Part shown: one piece after another, positions 57,036 through 57,741 of the stretch
Layout of the letters: the number at the start of each line of letters is the position of its first letter
How positions within the stretch are numbered: the stretch's first letter is position 1
NCBI GenBank assembly: GCA_018970605.1
Contig: JAGWWA010000001.1
Span: 1-57,741 of the forward strand
Reading direction: 5' to 3'
Length of the DNA: 57,741 bases
DNA from: Planctomycetota bacterium
Lineage (GTDB): Bacteria > Planctomycetota > Planctomycetia > Pirellulales > UBA1268
Program-made: the position numbers and the translations under genes
The notes under the pieces: generated by a model
Databases searched by the model: none
Told to the model about the DNA's origin: nothing
The model's input: only the letters and a program-made list of their open reading frames with translations

Positions 57036-57741
57036 ATGCCCCTCCGCCTGCCTTCGTCCCGTCGCCGCCATGCCGCACTCGCCGGCCTGCTCGCCCTCGC
57101 CTGCTCGGCCGCCGTCCGTGCCGCCGACACACCGGAGGTGATCGCCGTCGTCGCCATCGATCCGTATGCCGACCTTCGCAGTCAGCTGACGTGGGTTGGA
57201 GAACAGGTGGGCAATCCCACCCTCGCCGGCTTCGCGGAGTCGTTCATCCTGCTGGCCACGCAGGGCAAGGGCCTCGCCGGCCTCGACGTGAAGCGGCCGG
57301 TTGGGATCGTGATCACGACCGAGGGTGGCCCGCTGCCCACGGCCCACGCGTTCGTGCCGGTGAAGGACCTCGACAAACTGCTCGGCGCGATCCAGGGCAT
57401 GACCGGTCCCGTGGATGACGCGGACGGCAAGCGGCGGATCAGTCCGCCCGGCGCGCCGCCGCTCGAGATCGAAGAAAAGGACGGGTGGGCGATCCTCTCG
57501 CAGCCGGGCTCACCGGCCGATGTCGCCGACCCACTCACGCTCATTGGACCGCTCTCCAAGGACTATTCGATCGCCATCGAGCTCTTTCCGAGCCGGATGC
57601 CGGGCGACATGCGGGAGCGACTCAAGGAGCTGCTCGACGAGGCGGCCCGCAACGCGGCGGCCCAGGGGCAGGCGATGGACGACAGGCCCCTCCGCGCTGG
57701 CATCGAGAGGCTCGAGGACGTGGAGAAACTGCTCTTTGGCC
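57036..57741 (+). CDS. Secreted protein, truncated at the window edge
   Basis: An open frame of 235 codons, absent from the ORF track because it runs off the right end. ATG 57036 follows CGAGG. The N-terminus is a signal peptide (AALAGLLALACSAAVRAAD) followed by VIAVVAIDPYADLRSQLTWV and IVITTEGGPLPTAHAF. I do not recognise the family; similar proteins of this layout occur in planctomycetes. Divergent from the M50 gene by 103 bp. Confidence 0.75.
   Translation, partial: MPLRLPSSRRRHAALAGLLALACSAAVRAADTPEVIAVVAIDPYADLRSQLTWVGEQVGNPTLAGFAESFILLATQGKGLAGLDVKRPVGIVITTEGGPLPTAHAFVPVKDLDKLLGAIQGMTGPVDDADGKRRISPPGAPPLEIEEKDGWAILSQPGSPADVADPLTLIGPLSKDYSIAIELFPSRMPGDMRERLKELLDEAARNAAAQGQAMDDRPLRAGIERLEDVEKLLFG

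Overview
The window looks like a chromosomal segment of a high-GC planctomycete, most like the Pirellulales. The pointers are a DUF1559 pseudopilin-like protein, several PEP-CTERM surface proteins, dockerin-like Ca-loop pairs in secreted enzymes, LEPR-type N-termini (LEPRRCLA, LEPRQVFA), a DUF1080 protein and a PQQ-like propeller protein. Everything here is read by eye from the sequence. No rRNA, tRNA or CRISPR array was recognised.

Layout. (1) 1-2134 is a lower-GC stretch that I read as an integron gene-cassette array: five 85-90 bp attC sites whose outer core boxes pair across each cassette, enclosing three small-ORF cassettes and one apparently non-coding cassette. The integrase would lie to the left, outside the window. 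(2) 2206-5203 holds a vapBC-like toxin-antitoxin pair and a large serine recombinase. (3) 5400-8458 encodes a secreted GH25 lysozyme with autotransporter-type repeats and another PEP-CTERM protein. (4) 8692-16805 is a chemotaxis cluster (cheA-cheW-mcp-cheR-cheB, with a divergent second mcp) that has no separate cheY. (5) 16809-36884 is a pectin-degradation locus: a PEP-CTERM protein, two GH28 enzymes, a PL10-like lyase followed by DUF1559 and lipoprotein genes, a XylR/AraC-type regulator, three PL1-like lyases with dockerin and PEP-CTERM modules (one continuing in frame into a PL9-like lyase) and a DUF1080 protein. (6) 37054-41960 is a surface-glycan operon (glycosyltransferase, methyltransferase, small coiled-coil protein, double glycosyltransferase). 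(7) 42053-57741 is mixed housekeeping and surface functions: PQQ-like propeller, rhomboid protease, subtilase, the aguB-aguA putrescine pathway with doxX and galM, an ion channel, glyA, a gluzincin-type protease, an FG-GAP/FKBP fusion, a site-2 protease and a truncated gene at the right edge.

How they work together. The regulator, lyases and GH28 enzymes would break polygalacturonan outside the cell or at its surface; the dockerin plus PEP-CTERM tails suggest ordered display on the envelope. The chemotaxis operon could connect sensing to behaviour, but no motor or flagellar genes are visible. Intergenic regions from 43 kb onward carry several related hairpin repeats, one MITE-like element and one 27-bp perfect hairpin whose loop holds a candidate start codon of aguA.

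The most notable items are the attC array, the PEP-CTERM/PL9 read-through, the inverted dockerin repeat between convergent lyase genes, and the hairpin at the aguA start.
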